Positions 8,508 through 17,164 of a stretch of DNA of 64,000 nucleotides are shown piece after piece. The notes below the pieces were generated by a model, which was not told where the DNA came from, did no database searches, and worked only from the letters and a program-made list of their open reading frames with translations. A program made the translations under genes and the position numbers. Position 1 is the stretch's first letter, and the number at the start of each line of letters is the position of its first letter. Location of the stretch: NCBI GenBank assembly GCA_038239345.1, contig JBBSEX010000002.1, positions 248,001 to 312,000 of the forward strand, in the 5' to 3' direction. Source of the DNA: JBBSEX01 sp038239345. GTDB taxonomy: Bacteria > Acidobacteriota > Terriglobia > Bryobacterales > Bryobacteraceae.

Positions 8508-9563
8508 TCAGGCCAGCACGGGCAATAGCGGATTTGCCGATTCAATCCGCTTCAATTGTCCGCACGCGGCAAAGATATCCAACCCTCGCGGCTTGCGCAG
8601 GAAGCAAGGCACGGAGCGCCGCACGATTGTTTGGAAGGATGCCACCCTCGCCGGATCGGGGGTACCAAATGGAATGCCCGGCCCTGGATTCAGCGCGATC
8701 AAATTCACCTTGCAATTTAGATTCGCCAGCAGCCGCACCACGCGCCGGGCATCGTCGTCGCTATCGTTGACGTCTTTTAGCAGAACATACTCAAAGGTCA
8801 GCTTTTCCCACGGCCGCAGGGGATATGCTTTGCAAGCCGCGATCAATTCCCGCAGATGATATTTCCGGGTGATCGGCATCAATTCGCGACGTTGTTCTTC
8901 GGTGGAAGCATTCAACGAGATGGCGAGTTTCGGGCGGATCGGCTCGCGCCCCAGTTCCTCTATCTTCGGAATTATGCCCGATGTCGACAGGGTGATGCGC
9001 CGTGGCGACATCGCTATCCCTTTTGGGTCGGTCAACAGCCGAGTCGCCTTAATCACGTTAGGCAGATTTAGAAGCGGCTCGCCCATTCCCATCATCACCA
9101 CATTCAGCCGGTCAATATTCGCCGCCAGCCCGTTCGCCTCCGCCACAAATAGAACCTGACCGACGATTTCGCCAGCCGTCAGACTGCGCTCCAGGCCCAT
9201 CAATGCGGTCAAGCAAAATCGACAGTCTACTGGGCATCCTACTTGGCTTGATATGCAGATCGTATCCCGCTCCCCTTCCGGCATTAGAACCGTTTCAATG
9301 GTTCTTTCGTCATCCAATTTCAACAGGTAGCGAAGAGTCCCATCGATGGAGTCGTAGCGTGTTTGCAAGCGCGGGAGTCCAAGCGGTAAATCGCTGATCA
9401 GACGGCGTTTGAGCATCGCCGGAAGGTTCGAAATCCGGCCGATATCCGTTGCCTTATTGTGATAGACCGCGTGGTAGATTTGCTCCGCCCGGAAGCGCGG
9501 ATAATCGATGCCGAGCGCCGCCTGGATGTCGGAAAGTTCCATACCCACAAGGGATTGCGGCAT
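8508..9563 (-). CDS. rlmN: Dual-specificity 23S rRNA/tRNA adenine-C2 methyltransferase RlmN
   Basis: A 351-residue radical SAM methylase with the 4Fe-4S motif C110-x3-C114-x2-C117 (CPVDCRFC), the GMGEPLLN SAM-binding segment and the C-terminal RGLDIFAACGQL, whose cysteine forms the methylated-RNA intermediate. RlmN methylates A2503 of 23S rRNA and A37 of some tRNAs. It is monocistronic, divergent from the M16 peptidase gene, and appears to be leaderless (TAAAAT six bases before the ATG). Confidence 0.95.
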   Translation of the reverse strand: MPQSLVGMELSDIQAALGIDYPRFRAEQIYHAVYHNKATDIGRISNLPAMLKRRLISDLPLGLPRLQTRYDSIDGTLRYLLKLDDERTIETVLMPEGERDTICISSQVGCPVDCRFCLTALMGLERSLTAGEIVGQVLFVAEANGLAANIDRLNVVMMGMGEPLLNLPNVIKATRLLTDPKGIAMSPRRITLSTSGIIPKIEELGREPIRPKLAISLNASTEEQRRELMPITRKYHLRELIAACKAYPLRPWEKLTFEYVLLKDVNDSDDDARRVVRLLANLNCKVNLIALNPGPGIPFGTPDPARVASFQTIVRRSVPCFLRKPRGLDIFAACGQLKRIESANPLLPVLA

Positions 9564-9569
9564 AACACT

Positions 9570-9575
9570 ATTTTA
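9570..9575 (-). promoter_or_regulatory. Candidate -10 element (TAAAAT) for rlmN
   Basis: Read on the minus strand, TAAAAT ends exactly 6 bases before the rlmN ATG at 9563, placing the expected transcription start on the start codon. Confidence 0.5.
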
Positions 9576-9604
9576 CCGTGAATCCCGGTTGCCGCAAACG
9601 TGCA

Positions 9605-9610
9605 TACAAT
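9605..9610 (+). promoter_or_regulatory. Candidate -10 element (TACAAT) for the M16 peptidase gene
   Basis: TACAAT ends 2 bases before GTG 9613 and 5 bases before an in-frame GTG at 9616. There is no room for a Shine-Dalgarno sequence, so a leaderless mRNA starting near 9616 is likely. Confidence 0.45.
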
Positions 9611-9612
9611 AG

Positions 9613-10917
9613 GTGGTGGCTACTTTAACCCTGCCGGCAAATTCCCTCCATTCACGAGAAATCGAAACCGCGACACTGCCGAACGGCTTGCGAATTATCA
9701 CCGAGAAGATGTCACACGTCCGCTCAGTCTCCGTGGGTATCTGGATCGGCACTGGTTCGCGGAGCGAAAGCATAACCCAGACGGGCCTTTCGCACTTTGT
9801 CGAGCATATGGTGTTCAAAGGTACATCCAAGCGCTCCGCCGAAGAGATAGCCCGGGCGGTTGATTCGATCGGCGGAGGGTTGGACGCGTTCACCTCGAAG
9901 GAATTAGTAAGCTACAACACCAAAATCCTGGACGAGCATCTTCCGATCGCCTTCGACGTCATCGCCGATCTTGTCCTGAACCCCATGTTCCGTCCGGACG
10001 ACATTGAGAAGGAGAAGGGCGTAATTGTCGAAGAGATCAAAATGGAGGTGGATAATCCCGAATATCTTATTCAGGAAATATTCTCCGGCGCATTTTGGAA
10101 TAATCACCCTTTGGGACGTCCGATTCTTGGCAGTAAAGAAACCGTTTCCAGCTTCGACCGGCAAATGGTTACCGATTATCACCACAGCGTCTATTCGCCG
10201 GGCAATCTATTAGTGACGGCAGCCGGCAACCTTGACCATCAGTCGCTGGTCGATATCGTTGCGTCGTATTTTGCCGATCTGGCTCCGACGCCCGCATTAC
10301 CGCCCGATATCCCGCCCCAGCCGTGCGCGACGCTTGCGTTTGAGAACAAAGATCATCTGGAACAGGTTCACCTTTATCTCGGAGTGCCCTCCTATTCACT
10401 ACCGCATGATGCTCGCACCGCCTGCTATATTCTGAATACGATTTTGGGGGGCGGGATGAGTTCTCGTCTGTTTCAAAATATTCGTGAGAAGCAAGGTTTA
10501 GCCTACGCTGTGTTTTCCGAACTCAATATGTATCGCGATGCCGGGTGCCTGGCGGTGTATGCCGGCACGTCCACTGAATCCGCGGCGAAGGTTGTCGATT
10601 CCGTGGTCCACGAACTACGCCAACTGCAAGACCACACGATCCCCTCCGATGAGATTCGCCGCGCGAAAGACCATCTGAAGGGCTCGCTCGTTCTCGGTCT
10701 GGAATCCAGCTCCAGCAGAATGGGAAATCTTGCCCGGCAGGAACTGTATTTCAAACGCTTCTTCACTCTGGATGAGATGATCGAAAAGATTGAAGAAGTC
10801 TCAGCCGAGCAGGTTCAGCAGATCGCTCAGAAATTCTTCACGCCCGACAAAATGACGTTAGCGATGCTAGGCCGATTGGAAGGTATCAAAATCAATCGCG
10901 GAGATTTGTCGCGTTAA
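9613..10917 (+). CDS. M16 family zinc peptidase (processing-peptidase/PqqL type)
   Basis: A 434-residue protein with the inverted zinc motif H61-x-x-E64-H65 (HFVEHMVFKGT) in the N-terminal M16 domain, and a C-terminal inactive M16 domain with the R/Y segment (GGGMSSRLFQNIREKQGLAY). This is the size and layout of single-chain bacterial homologues of mitochondrial processing peptidase. No signal peptide is seen. Two consecutive GTG codons (9613, 9616) can start it; the promoter position favours the second. Confidence 0.9.
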   Translation: MVATLTLPANSLHSREIETATLPNGLRIITEKMSHVRSVSVGIWIGTGSRSESITQTGLSHFVEHMVFKGTSKRSAEEIARAVDSIGGGLDAFTSKELVSYNTKILDEHLPIAFDVIADLVLNPMFRPDDIEKEKGVIVEEIKMEVDNPEYLIQEIFSGAFWNNHPLGRPILGSKETVSSFDRQMVTDYHHSVYSPGNLLVTAAGNLDHQSLVDIVASYFADLAPTPALPPDIPPQPCATLAFENKDHLEQVHLYLGVPSYSLPHDARTACYILNTILGGGMSSRLFQNIREKQGLAYAVFSELNMYRDAGCLAVYAGTSTESAAKVVDSVVHELRQLQDHTIPSDEIRRAKDHLKGSLVLGLESSSSRMGNLARQELYFKRFFTLDEMIEKIEEVSAEQVQQIAQKFFTPDKMTLAMLGRLEGIKINRGDLSR

Positions 10918-10954
10918 TCCCGTTCCAGTCCCGCGCGTAAGGGTCAATCCGCGA

Positions 10955-11560
10955 ATGACGAAGGCTATTTTTGCCATTCTGATTCTGATCCTGGTAGCCT
11001 TCGTGGGGATCATTTTGCTGGATCGGAGCGAACTTGCCCGAAAGCGTTCGGCCATCGACACTTGCTGGAATGGTGTCGACCAAGCCATGCGTGCCCGCGC
11101 CGCGATTCTCCCCAAGGCAATCGAGACCGCGATTGAGTCTCTGGGCCAGAATGCCGACGTCGTCCGCGGGCTGAACGGGGCCTACAGCGCATTCGCCAAG
11201 TCAGCCACGCGCCAGCAGAAGATGGAAGCGAATGGGAAGATGGATAGTGCTATCGCCGGCCTGTTGAGTGCCTCGCGGATAAACGCCGCACTTGCTCGCG
11301 ACCGTAATTTCGTCCGAATCAAAGATGAATTTACCCGCGCTGAAGACGAAGTGTCCAGCGAACGTAGTAACTATAACGAAGCCATCAAGTCGTACAATAT
11401 CAGTCTCGAGCTCTTCCCGAAAAACCTCTGCGCCTCCTTATTTCGCTACGTCAGGGTTGAGGATTATTTCACCATCGAGGAGGGGTCGAAACACGGAACG
11501 GTGGAGGGAGACTGGCGAAAGTTAGTACAGCAGGAACGTAACGGCGAACCTGCGGAATAG
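10955..11560 (+). CDS. LemA family protein
   Basis: A 201-residue protein with one N-terminal membrane anchor (residues 4-23) and a long helical domain containing the LemA signature: an NYNEAIKSYN-type segment followed by FPKNLCASLFRY. LemA proteins are envelope proteins of unclear function with the helical domain outside the membrane. It lies 37 bases after the M16 gene on the same strand, so both may be co-transcribed. Its stop abuts the recX stop of the opposite strand. Confidence 0.85.
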   Translation: MTKAIFAILILILVAFVGIILLDRSELARKRSAIDTCWNGVDQAMRARAAILPKAIETAIESLGQNADVVRGLNGAYSAFAKSATRQQKMEANGKMDSAIAGLLSASRINAALARDRNFVRIKDEFTRAEDEVSSERSNYNEAIKSYNISLELFPKNLCASLFRYVRVEDYFTIEEGSKHGTVEGDWRKLVQQERNGEPAE

Positions 11561-12085
11561 TTAATCCTCGTTGGGATCTTCCAGTAATTCCGCTTGCGAC
11601 GTAAATCCCTTTAGCACCTTGATCGAGTTGGCCGACGTAAAACCGGCTACGCGTAGTTTGCGATAAGCCGATGCTAGTTCCTTGTCTATCTTGAGCACCA
11701 CCGCCAGATCCTTGCCGCGGTACTTTCGCGCCAGATACTTCTTGATCAGGTCTGACTCGTCGGTTTCCTGAAACGCCTGTTCGACGGCTTGTCCAGCGAC
11801 GGTGGAAGGCACCCGCCGCTGCTGCAGATCGCGAAGAACTCGCATCTTTCCGAATCCTCGATTCTCCAGACGCGCCGTGGCGTACGAGTCGGCAAATGTG
11901 CGGTCGTTCAGAAATCCCGCTTGCTTCATCTTGGAGAGCACCTCATCCACATCGGATGGCTGTGCGGCCCGGCGGCGCAGTTTGTCTCTGAGCTCGGAAA
12001 TAGTCTGAGCCCGAACGGCGAAGGATCGCAAAGCGTAATTGAGTAGATCCTCCGCTTCCAGAGGCTTTTTCTTGAAGTCGCGCAT
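11561..12085 (-). CDS. recX: RecX-like regulatory protein
   Basis: A 174-residue all-helical protein made of the three-helix RecX repeats, with LLNYALRSFAVRAQTISELR and a second repeat ending in FLNDRTFADSY. RecX proteins inhibit or modulate RecA filaments. The ATG at 12085 is chosen over an in-frame GTG at 12121 because the longer form adds residues not typical of the family and AGGG precedes the ATG. recA is not in the window. Confidence 0.82.
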   Translation of the reverse strand: MRDFKKKPLEAEDLLNYALRSFAVRAQTISELRDKLRRRAAQPSDVDEVLSKMKQAGFLNDRTFADSYATARLENRGFGKMRVLRDLQQRRVPSTVAGQAVEQAFQETDESDLIKKYLARKYRGKDLAVVLKIDKELASAYRKLRVAGFTSANSIKVLKGFTSQAELLEDPNED

Positions 12086-12255
12086 GGCTGACAGCCCTAT
12101 AGTGACAGAATATATTGGCACGACGCGTGCTTCTCATGAAACCAGATAATCGTTTGCCGGTCTAACGGGTGATACCGCGGCGGGCAACCGCATCGCGCGG
12201 CGTTCGGACTTGGAACCATGCGCTACACTGCATCTAGATAGGAGCAACCTGAATC

Positions 12256-12549
12256 ATGGACGACGACAACAAGCTGTCTTATTTCCTGCTGGGCATTGGA
12301 TTGGGGGTGGCTGTTGGAATGTTATTTGCCCCTAAGTCCGGCGAAGAAACGCGCGAATTGCTGCTGAACAAAGCGGACGAAGGTAAAGATTACTTGAAGC
12401 GCCGCACGGAAGACTTGCGGGAGTCCGCCGAAGATTTGCTCGACAAGAGCAAGTCGGCTCTGAATAAGCAGAAGGATCAATTGAACGCCGCGGTAGAAGC
12501 AGGGAAGCAGGCGTATCGCGATACCGTAAACGCCGAAGGCGAAGTCTAA
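12256..12549 (+). CDS. YtxH domain-containing protein
   Basis: A 97-residue protein with one N-terminal hydrophobic segment ending in the YtxH signature GMLFAPKSGEETRELL (about residues 21-36), then a highly charged, probably coiled-coil tail. YtxH proteins are stress-associated small membrane proteins of unknown mechanism. A Shine-Dalgarno sequence (AGGAG) lies about 12 bases upstream. The next gene, 40 bases downstream, is another single-span helical protein; a second YtxH gene lies at 52253. Confidence 0.8.
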   Translation: MDDDNKLSYFLLGIGLGVAVGMLFAPKSGEETRELLLNKADEGKDYLKRRTEDLRESAEDLLDKSKSALNKQKDQLNAAVEAGKQAYRDTVNAEGEV

Positions 12550-12589
12550 ATTCCGAGCTCAAGCTCGCCTGATTTGGGGAGGGAGAATC

Positions 12590-13096
12590 ATGGACCAACA
12601 AACCTTGCTCTACGTGATGACGGTTTTCGTAGTAGTTTCGGCCATCGCTTTAGTAATCCAGGCGGCGATGCTGACCGGAATCTATAAAGCCTCGCAGGCG
12701 ACGCAGTTGAAAGTAGTTACTCTGCTGCCGAAGATCGAATCGCTGCTGGACTCCTCGCAAAAAACATTGGAAAAAAGCAGCGCGCAGATCGTTGCCATCA
12801 CCACGAAGGCGTCCGAGATTCTCGATTCCACCCGATTCCAGTTAACGCGCGTCGATGAGATGCTAACTGATGCCGGCAATCGCGCCAAGGTACAGCTTGA
12901 TCGGGCTGAACTTGTTTTGGATGACACTTTGAGCCGCGCCCAGGAAACCGTCGCTATGGTGCACGGTGGCGTCGTGCGCCCGGTCCGTGAGATACAGGGC
13001 GTTGCCGCGGGCGTCCGTACGGCATTAGCTTACCTGGTGCGGGGTAGCCGGCCAAACGTTGCCGAAGCCACCCACGATGAAGAGATGTTTATATAG
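12590..13096 (+). CDS. Single-span membrane protein with long helical domain (DUF948-like)
   Basis: A 168-residue protein with a hydrophobic N-terminal helix (about residues 7-30) followed by about 110 residues of heptad-like helix (IESLLDSSQKTLEKSS onward). This resembles the DUF948/YtxG group that commonly accompanies YtxH, and it follows the YtxH gene here. A good Shine-Dalgarno (GGGGAGGGAG) precedes the ATG. Its last 8 bases overlap the convergent acyltransferase gene. Confidence 0.6.
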   Translation: MDQQTLLYVMTVFVVVSAIALVIQAAMLTGIYKASQATQLKVVTLLPKIESLLDSSQKTLEKSSAQIVAITTKASEILDSTRFQLTRVDEMLTDAGNRAKVQLDRAELVLDDTLSRAQETVAMVHGGVVRPVREIQGVAAGVRTALAYLVRGSRPNVAEATHDEEMFI

Positions 13097-13802
13097 TTGG
13101 CGGCAACGGGTCCATCGAGCCCGTCCCGCCCGTCGTCATTTCGGCAATTTTTTTCATAGCCACATCTATATCTGCCTCCACCGCCTTCCCGAACTTAATT
13201 ACAAAGCGTCCAGCTTCCGATATGCCAACCGGTACAACGGGTAACCGTAGTAGGTGAAGCAGGCGATCGACACCCGGAAGGGGTGGTGAAAGCTTTCCCG
13301 CAATCCCCGCCGCGCCTTCAGGAAACACGCCTATAGGGCGATTGATTGTTTTAGCATCGCGCAGCAATTGGCGAATCGATCGCGCTGTAAATTTTGGCTT
13401 CGTTCCGGCGAATGATATCGGATAACAATGCAGAGTATAGGCGACGCGCGGCAATAACCAATCGCCCGGGGATGGAAAGATTCCAGCGACGGGCGGGAAG
13501 TTCGCGGTCACCAGCCAACGCACCGGCGGGTCCCCTGGGCCATATTTCGACCGGATAGCCTGGGTTACGATAGCTGCCGCATGGGCAATCCACAGCCCTT
13601 TTCTCTGGTAATGATTGGCGACTAAAACAAAGCGGGGATCGTCCGGCAGATTTTCAAGTCCCAGGATCAACGGTGGGGGAGAGATTTGCGCGACGATGCC
13701 GGCGGAGAATGTATCGACCGAAGTCCGCAAGCCCTTCGCCAACGCAGGACCAATACTGAAAACTACTTTCCAGGGAATAGGATATTGGAGCGGCTCAGAC
13801 AC
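13089..13802 (-). CDS. PlsC-like acyltransferase of the carotenoid operon
   Basis: A 237-residue protein with the lysophospholipid acyltransferase layout: a catalytic-His region VLVANHYQRKG (H64) and the FPEGAAG block corresponding to FPEGT in PlsC. The usual HX4D motif is degenerate, with Gly at position 69 in place of Asp. Start GTG overlaps the stop of the glycosyltransferase gene by 8 bases (GTGTCTGA). As last gene of the carotenoid operon, next to a glycosyltransferase, it most simply acylates a carotenoid glycoside, as CrtO does in staphyloxanthin synthesis; this role is inferred. Confidence 0.68.
   Translation of the reverse strand: MSEPLQYPIPWKVVFSIGPALAKGLRTSVDTFSAGIVAQISPPPLILGLENLPDDPRFVLVANHYQRKGLWIAHAAAIVTQAIRSKYGPGDPPVRWLVTANFPPVAGIFPSPGDWLLPRVAYTLHCYPISFAGTKPKFTARSIRQLLRDAKTINRPIGVFPEGAAGIAGKLSPPLPGVDRLLHLLRLPVVPVGISEAGRFVIKFGKAVEADIDVAMKKIAEMTTGGTGSMDPLPPTI
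13670..13712. repeat. Donor-like copy 1 of the patch at 27817-27859
   Basis: This 43-base segment, within the acyltransferase gene, matches 27817-27859 in the decayed TonB receptor at about 40 of 43 positions, in the same orientation. The central 32 bases are identical. Here it lies in a well-behaved coding frame, so it is more likely the source than the copy. Confidence 0.75.
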
Positions 13803-14850
13803 GCCGTTCCTTCCACAAAACCTTCTTGCCGATAGTGGTGGAGATCATCGCGTTGACGGCGACAAGCTGGAATCCGTACACGGCAAACGGGGATAGCAAA
13901 ATGCCGATAATCGAGCGAAACCAGGGCACCAGGAGAATCAGCGGCAGCAGTCCAAAGCCCCAGGCGGGCCATACCCGATGCTCGCGTATCAGCCACCACA
14001 ACACCGGAATCCAGGACGTGAGTAGGATTGACGCGAACACCACCTGTGCGCCGCACCAGGGATTCACCATCAGAAACCGAAAGGAGTTTTTCTCAAAACC
14101 GCGCCAGATAGCGGCGAAGTTTTCGTACATTCGAACGTGGCCTAGCTTCTCGGCCCGCATCACCAGCATCTTCATCCGATGACGCTTGGCCACGCGAGCC
14201 AGGGCGACATCTTCGATCACGGAGGTTTCCACAGCGCCGTGTCCGCCCATGAACAGATAGGCATCGCGCTTCACTAGCAGACATTGTCCGTTGGCGAGTG
14301 CCTCCGAAGAACTTAAGGAATTGACATTCTCCGTCTTCACTCCGCAAAAATACAAAGCGAAGGCGTAGGGCACAAGAACCTTTTCGACAATACTGAAGCA
14401 TTCCTGCCGCAGGAATAATGAGACCATCTCCAGGCCCTGTTCTTCGGCATGCATCATCACGGATGTAAGGAAATCGGGCTCGTACCAAGTGTCGGCATCG
14501 GCGAAAAGCAGCCACTTCGTTTCTGGAATCCTGGCCCCGGCCATGCAGGCATTGGGCTTTCCCAACACGCCTTTCCGCAGCGGCGGAGCCTGCATCACCG
14601 CCGCTCCCGCGTCACGGGCAATCTGGCTCGTAGTATCGGTGGAGGCATCGTCCACCACCAGGATTTCCGGATGTTGGAGGCTCTTAATTAGCTTCCCAAT
14701 ATTCTTGGCTTCGTTTCGCGCCGGGATGATGACGGTGATGTCATGAAGCTCCGTCCGCGGGCGCCTTGGCAACTCAGGAAGCTTCAAGTAATTCCACCGC
14801 GATTTAATCAGGAAAAAAGAAATGCCAAAAGCGACCCCGGCGGCGGTCAT
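13795..14850 (-). CDS. Family 2 glycosyltransferase (CrtQ-like)
   Basis: An approximately 351-residue GT2 enzyme: an N-terminal hydrophobic segment, the nucleotide-binding strand ITVIIPARNEAKNIG, VVDDASTD, the DADTW metal motif, SVIEDVALA in the acceptor domain, and two or three C-terminal membrane segments. The layout matches the CrtQ family that glycosylates carotenoid acids. The ATG at 14850 is used; a TTG at 14865 overlapping the previous stop and preceded by GGAGA at good spacing is an equally plausible start. Position between the molybdoenzyme and the acyltransferase supports a role in carotenoid tailoring. Confidence 0.78.
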   Translation of the reverse strand: MTAAGVAFGISFFLIKSRWNYLKLPELPRRPRTELHDITVIIPARNEAKNIGKLIKSLQHPEILVVDDASTDTTSQIARDAGAAVMQAPPLRKGVLGKPNACMAGARIPETKWLLFADADTWYEPDFLTSVMMHAEEQGLEMVSLFLRQECFSIVEKVLVPYAFALYFCGVKTENVNSLSSSEALANGQCLLVKRDAYLFMGGHGAVETSVIEDVALARVAKRHRMKMLVMRAEKLGHVRMYENFAAIWRGFEKNSFRFLMVNPWCGAQVVFASILLTSWIPVLWWLIREHRVWPAWGFGLLPLILLVPWFRSIIGILLSPFAVYGFQLVAVNAMISTTIGKKVLWKERRV

Positions 14851-14861
14851 CTCACTCGGAC

Positions 14862-16277
14862 TCAAGAAGAGAATCTCCGGATGGTTGGCCCGGTCACACC
14901 ATCTGGAAACAAGGGTCCTTCCGTTTCTTCCTGCCAGTGCCCTTCGCCGTCCTGAGCCCGAGCTTGTAATTGCGTTGCTCCCGCTGCGCTCAGCGATACT
15001 CGCCAGCGCGTCCACGTATCGCCAGATAACGGAGACTCAAGCGTTGCCGCTGTCCACGATGTCACGTCGGTTCGCACTTCCACGGCGCGAATTCCGCGAT
15101 CGCCGGCAAACGACACGCCGCCGGCTTCGATTCGCTCACCCTGCCGTTCCAAGCGATCGATATGCGAGGCCACGTGCACGCGCGGCTCTTTGGTATAACC
15201 CATCTTCGGCCAGGTGCCGAAATAAGGCGCAGTGACGAATGCGATCTCCGAGATCCACTTCACGTTCTTAAAGCCGTAATATCTGGGTGCAAGCAATCGA
15301 ATCGGAAAGCCGTGAATTCGATTCAAAGTTCTGCCGTTCATACCCAAAGCGAGCATGACGTTATCGGAGAAGGCATAATCGAGCGTCAGACTGTCACCAT
15401 GTCCATCGACACCAATGATCGCAGCTTCCGTAGTCGCAGGATGCAGCGAAGCCCGGTTCACTAGTTGTGATAGCCGGATGCCGCTCCACAGAGCAGTGCC
15501 CATGAGATCGGATTTTAGCGTGTTACTGACGCAGCGCAAAGTCACGTAACGTTCCTGTCGGGGAAGAGTAAGCAGTTCCGAAAACGTATACTCCTTCACC
15601 AGGCGCCCGTCGACCGTCACGTGCAGGCGCCACACGGGCGGCGCGATCGCTGGATCGACGGTATTCTTACTCATCCCATAAAATTCGTTTACCGGCGTCA
15701 CGGACTTGCGGGTAAATCCGTCGCCGAACGTGGTGCTGGGGCGCGGGAAAGGAAACAGGTCCACTGGCTCAACCGCGCGCTTGGCCAAGGCACGATCCCG
15801 TAGAAAACTCTCACCGGCCACCGCAATAACTCCGCCTCCCATTGCCATTTGTAGACTTGCCGCTAGGAATTTGCGCCGTTCGGGAACCAATGGCGCGTTG
15901 CCACGGGAAAGGTAAAGAATCGCCAGCGCGGGAGCCCAGAACGAGCACTGTCCGGCGAGCGAATGATAGTCGAAGAAGGTGCCTAACGTCAGCGCGAGGA
16001 CCGGTCCCGCGAACAGAATAAGATACCGATGGAACGCGGAGACAGCGAGGACCGCCAGCAACGCACCGCCGAGAGTAGCAAGTGCACCCGTCATTGCAAA
16101 CGGCTTCGCCCAATCGCCCAAGGTTCCTAGCGCGAGCACCGCCAGATAGGACGGCGTATGGGCCATAATCCATTCCGCGATTCGCTCCGTCCACAGCGGA
16201 GTTCCTAAAATATAGAAGCACAGATAATGCGGAAGCAGCCCGGCAAGAGTAGCGATCGAAGTCGCCCTTAGCTTCAT
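14862..16277 (-). CDS. Membrane-anchored sulfite-oxidase-family molybdopterin protein
   Basis: About 471 residues. The first 170 carry four or five membrane segments; the rest is a molybdopterin-binding domain of the sulfite oxidase/MsrP family (TPVNEFYG, then LRCVSN whose Cys, near residue 248, is the expected Mo ligand, then RLLAPRYYGFKNVKWI), followed by a short Ig-like dimerisation region. ATG 16277 overlaps the crtB stop as ATGA. The frame runs upstream to 16343, but that part is crtB coding sequence. The reaction is unknown; its position inside a carotenoid operon suggests oxidative tailoring of the pigment or protection of it, which is speculative. Confidence 0.75.
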   Translation of the reverse strand: MKLRATSIATLAGLLPHYLCFYILGTPLWTERIAEWIMAHTPSYLAVLALGTLGDWAKPFAMTGALATLGGALLAVLAVSAFHRYLILFAGPVLALTLGTFFDYHSLAGQCSFWAPALAILYLSRGNAPLVPERRKFLAASLQMAMGGGVIAVAGESFLRDRALAKRAVEPVDLFPFPRPSTTFGDGFTRKSVTPVNEFYGMSKNTVDPAIAPPVWRLHVTVDGRLVKEYTFSELLTLPRQERYVTLRCVSNTLKSDLMGTALWSGIRLSQLVNRASLHPATTEAAIIGVDGHGDSLTLDYAFSDNVMLALGMNGRTLNRIHGFPIRLLAPRYYGFKNVKWISEIAFVTAPYFGTWPKMGYTKEPRVHVASHIDRLERQGERIEAGGVSFAGDRGIRAVEVRTDVTSWTAATLESPLSGDTWTRWRVSLSAAGATQLQARAQDGEGHWQEETEGPLFPDGVTGPTIRRFSS

Positions 16278-17164
16278 TGATTCCATGCCCGCCGCAGTAC
16301 ATATCGCGCTACGGGTCCTGCCATTGATCGCGCGGTGATCCAATACTTTTGCACTCGTGGGACTACGGCGCGCTGTTCGAAGACATCATAATCGGACTGT
16401 TCAATACGGCGAAGAATTTCGCGATAGACATCGGAAGCAACCTGCACGGCGAAGCGGCCGTCGGGAGCCAGCAAAGCGATTCCCGGATGGGCGCGCTCAT
16501 AATAATCGCGGGCTCGGGCCACCTGGAAGCGCATCAGACGATGAAACGCATCGTTGCGAACGCCCCGGCTTAATTCATCTTCGCTGTACCCAAAACGAGA
16601 CAGTTCGCCGGAGGGCAAATAGATTCGGCCACGCTCGAAATCTTCACCGATATCACGCAGGATATTTGTGAGCTGCATGGCAATGCCCAGGTCCACTGCA
16701 TATGGCAACGCCGGATCGCGAAAACCGATTACATAGGACATCATCAACCCTACAACCGATGCCACGCGATAGCAGAACTGGCGCAACTCGGCGAAGTTTT
16801 CGTAGCGTACGCGATTCAGATCCATGCGCATGCCTTCAATCAATTCCAAGGGATATTCGGGTGGAATTTCGTAGGCGTCCACGGTTGCCAGGAATAGCCG
16901 TAACACTGGGTGTTCCACAGGGTCGCCACGTAAGCCGGATTGGAGATCCGACGCCCATGCTTCCAAGTCCCGTCGGCCCTCGTCGAGCGATGCGCACTCA
17001 TCCACCAGATCGTCGGTGTGCCGGCAGAACCAGTACACGGAATGTGCGGCCTTGGCCAGATCGGCGGGAAAAAAACGCGTCGCGAAATAGAAGCTCTTTG
17101 ATCCCGAAGCAGTAGCCGAGGCGGCCCGCGCATACAGCGAAGCTAGTTCGGTAGCAGGCGGCAA
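16274..17164 (-). CDS. crtB: Phytoene/squalene synthase family protein (CrtB-like)
   Basis: About 296 residues with both aspartate-rich motifs of head-to-head prenyl synthases: RHTDDLVDE near the N-terminus and QLTNILRDIGEDFERGRIYLP in the middle. It joins two prenyl diphosphates to make phytoene (or a shorter homologue). The frame is open to 17287, but residues before the TTG at 17164 are crtI in another frame; the TTG has GGAG 8 bases upstream and overlaps the crtI stop by 22 bases. Chain length, C30 or C40, cannot be decided from sequence. Its 3' end contains the segment also found at 27762. Confidence 0.85.
   Translation of the reverse strand: MPPATELASLYARAASATASGSKSFYFATRFFPADLAKAAHSVYWFCRHTDDLVDECASLDEGRRDLEAWASDLQSGLRGDPVEHPVLRLFLATVDAYEIPPEYPLELIEGMRMDLNRVRYENFAELRQFCYRVASVVGLMMSYVIGFRDPALPYAVDLGIAMQLTNILRDIGEDFERGRIYLPSGELSRFGYSEDELSRGVRNDAFHRLMRFQVARARDYYERAHPGIALLAPDGRFAVQVASDVYREILRRIEQSDYDVFEQRAVVPRVQKYWITARSMAGPVARYVLRRAWNQ
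16298..16354. repeat. Donor-like copy 2 of the patch at 27762-27818
   Basis: This 57-base segment in the 3' end of crtB matches 27762-27818 in the decayed TonB receptor at 55 of 57 positions, same orientation. In crtB it is in frame and encodes the C-terminal residues from about KYWITARS. Confidence 0.85.
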
